Positions 62,605 to 64,000 of a stretch of DNA of 64,000 nucleotides are shown here, piece after piece. A model generated the notes under the pieces. That model ran no database searches, was not told where the DNA came from, and was given only the letters and a program-made list of their open reading frames with translations. The stretch comes from Pseudomonas paracarnis. Its GTDB lineage: Bacteria; Pseudomonadota; Gammaproteobacteria; Pseudomonadales; Pseudomonadaceae. The stretch spans positions 1 through 64,000 of the forward strand of contig NZ_CAJFCN010000014.1 in the NCBI RefSeq assembly GCF_904063055.1. The letters are read 5' to 3'. A program made the translations under genes and the position numbers. Position 1 is the stretch's first letter. Every line of letters begins with the position of its first letter.

Positions 62605-64000
62605 TCAGGCGCTGACTCTGGCTTCACTGGCCAGCCGCGCAATCGCCATGTCCAGTTCGTCCAGTGCGGCCATGGCCTTGGCGTCATCCTGCTTGAGCAG
62701 GGTTTCGGCGCGTTGGCAGGCTGCTCGTAATTGCGGCACGCCACAGTAGCGGGTGGCGCCGTGCAAACGGTGCACGCGCTCGATCAAGGCGTGGTTGTCA
62801 TTGGCTTCGCGGGCGTGGGTAATTGCCAGGCGATCAGCCTCCAGGGAGGCCAGCAGCATGGCGAGCATATCGGCGGCCAGGTCGGCCTTGTTGGCGGCCA
62901 GGCGCAGGCCTTCTTCGTGGTCGAGTACCAAGAGCTGCACGCCCTGGGCCGCACCTTCATGGGTGCGCTCCGGGCCTTGGTTACGCAGCGCCAGGCCGGT
63001 CCATTTCAATACCACCTGGGCCAATTGCCGCTCGCTGATGGGTTTGGTCAGGTAGTCGTCCATACCGCTTTGCAGCAGGGCGCGTTTTTCGTTGGCCATG
63101 GCGTGGGCCGTGAGGGCCACCACCGGCAGCGGCGTGCCGTGGCGCTCGCTTTCCCACTGGCGGATCGCCTCGGTGCTCTGGCGGCCATCCATGCCGGGCA
63201 TTTGCACGTCCATCAGCACCAAATCGAACGTTTCCTGCTTCACGGCGTCGACCGCCGCGTAACCGCTTTCCACCGCCTGCACCTTGGCGCCCATGTCTTC
63301 CAACAGGGTTTGCACCAGCAACAGGTTGGCCGGGTTGTCGTCCACGCACAGCACCCGTGGCGCACGGCTGGACAACGGCTCACCGGGTTCGCTGCGCGAA
63401 GGGCGCGGGCTGATCAGGTCGGCCAGGGAGCGGCGCAACTTGCGCGTACAGGCGGGCTTGGCCTGCAATTGGCTGTTGGGGTTGGGCACCGATTGGTTGA
63501 ACAGCATCTGCTCGGTGGTCGGGCACAGCACCAGCACCTTGCAGCCCAGGTGTTCAAGGTCCCACAGGTGTTGGTTGAGGCGCTCGGGCGGAATGTCGTT
63601 GGCCGTGACGCCGAGCACCGCCAGGCTGATGGCCTGTTCGGTCTGGTGCGCACTGGTGATGCCGTTGGTCAGGCTTTCCAGGGTATTGAACGGCGTGACT
63701 TCCAGGCCGCAGTCTTCCAACTGATGTTGCAGGGCCTGGCGCGCCAGTTCGTGGTTTTCCAGCACGGCCACACGACGCCCCAATAGCGGCGCGGCGGGCA
63801 GGTCTTCGACGTCGTCACGGGTCTTGGGCAGGTTCAGGCTGATCCAGAATTCCGAACCTTCACCCGGCGTGCTGTCGACGCCGATTTCGCCGCCCATCTG
63901 CTCGATCAACCGCTTGGAAATCACCAGGCCCAAACCGGTGCCGCCGGGCTGGCGCGACAGCGAGTTGTCGGCCTGGCTGAATGCCTGGAACAGGGCGCGC
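62605..64000 (-). CDS. gacS: Hybrid sensor histidine kinase GacS (BarA-like), C-terminal part
   Basis: The gene extends beyond the window; about 465 C-terminal residues are present. From the window edge inward it has the HATPase G2 box (GGTGLGLVISKRLIEQMGG), a degenerate receiver-like stretch, a true receiver domain (LCVDDNPANLLLVQTLLEDM; phospho-Asp in LVLMDVQMPGMDG; Lys in LTKPI), and a C-terminal HPt domain with the His in RVHRLHGATRYCG. This kinase phosphorylates GacA and controls Rsm small RNAs, secondary metabolites and virulence. The neighbouring ldhA is the usual partner. Confidence 0.93.
   Translation of the reverse strand, partial: RALFQAFSQADNSLSRQPGGTGLGLVISKRLIEQMGGEIGVDSTPGEGSEFWISLNLPKTRDDVEDLPAAPLLGRRVAVLENHELARQALQHQLEDCGLEVTPFNTLESLTNGITSAHQTEQAISLAVLGVTANDIPPERLNQHLWDLEHLGCKVLVLCPTTEQMLFNQSVPNPNSQLQAKPACTRKLRRSLADLISPRPSRSEPGEPLSSRAPRVLCVDDNPANLLLVQTLLEDMGAKVQAVESGYAAVDAVKQETFDLVLMDVQMPGMDGRQSTEAIRQWESERHGTPLPVVALTAHAMANEKRALLQSGMDDYLTKPISERQLAQVVLKWTGLALRNQGPERTHEGAAQGVQLLVLDHEEGLRLAANKADLAADMLAMLLASLEADRLAITHAREANDNHALIERVHRLHGATRYCGVPQLRAACQRAETLLKQDDAKAMAALDELDMAIARLASEARVSA

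Overview
The window looks like a stretch of core chromosome from a Pseudomonas of the fluorescens group. The evidence is the gene order, a complete 13-gene nuo operon with fused nuoCD, protein sequences that read as Pseudomonas throughout, GC-rich codon use, and at least nine intergenic REP-type inverted repeats with the GTGGGAGCTGGCTTGCCTGCGAT core. From memory, much of 9-54 kb keeps the gene order of the P. aeruginosa nuo-aceA-icd-clpA-ftsK-serS-cysG-tus region. I saw no rRNA, tRNA, CRISPR array, prophage or insertion sequence.

Layout. 0-1.1 kb: the 3' end of a repeat-containing surface-type protein whose last third is much AT-richer than its start. 1.2-9 kb: accessory and housekeeping genes (FUSC membrane protein, aldehyde dehydrogenase, DyP peroxidase, DUF3087, two tiny disordered proteins, arylamine N-acetyltransferase, an outer-membrane barrel, and a RelE/HigB-type toxin with an HTH antitoxin). 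9.1-24.1 kb: nuoA-N on the minus strand, encoding respiratory complex I. 24.7-37.1 kb: central carbon metabolism and RNA or ribosome modification, namely isocitrate lyase, ribosomal oxygenase RoxA, purB-hflD-mnmA-nudix, and a divergent pair of unrelated isocitrate dehydrogenases (monomeric idh and dimeric icd). 37.2-42.4 kb: the cold-shock protein CspD and an N-degron cluster (clpS, clpA, bpt, aat, with infA inside it). 42.8-50.3 kb: ftsK-lolA-rarA-crcB-serS-cysG on the plus strand. 50.4-57.7 kb: a glutathionyl-hydroquinone reductase, ybiB-tusEBCD, an AMACR-like CoA transferase, a SprT-like protease, a Yip1 protein and ttcA. 57.8-64 kb: a Tag-like glycosylase, the arsC-wrbA-DUF2069 operon, a TlpA-like lipoprotein, two small overlapping genes, ldhA and the C-terminal half of gacS, which runs off the window.

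How the genes work together. Isocitrate lyase and the two isocitrate dehydrogenases form the branch point between the TCA cycle and the glyoxylate shunt, and complex I takes the NADH produced. ClpS/ClpA together with the Aat and Bpt transferases make a nearly complete bacterial N-end-rule route (ClpP is not here). TusBCDE feeds sulfur to MnmA (s2U34), and TtcA makes s2C32, so tRNA thiolation is well represented. GacS is the kinase of the Gac/Rsm regulatory cascade.

There is no obvious new multi-gene system. The points most worth a second look are the chimeric 3' end of the first gene, a stem-loop between nuoF and nuoG, a 33-nt stem-loop built from two GTTCGAAC palindromes ahead of the outer-membrane barrel gene, an aldehyde dehydrogenase without the usual ELGG glutamate, and the two arrangements of the REP doublets.
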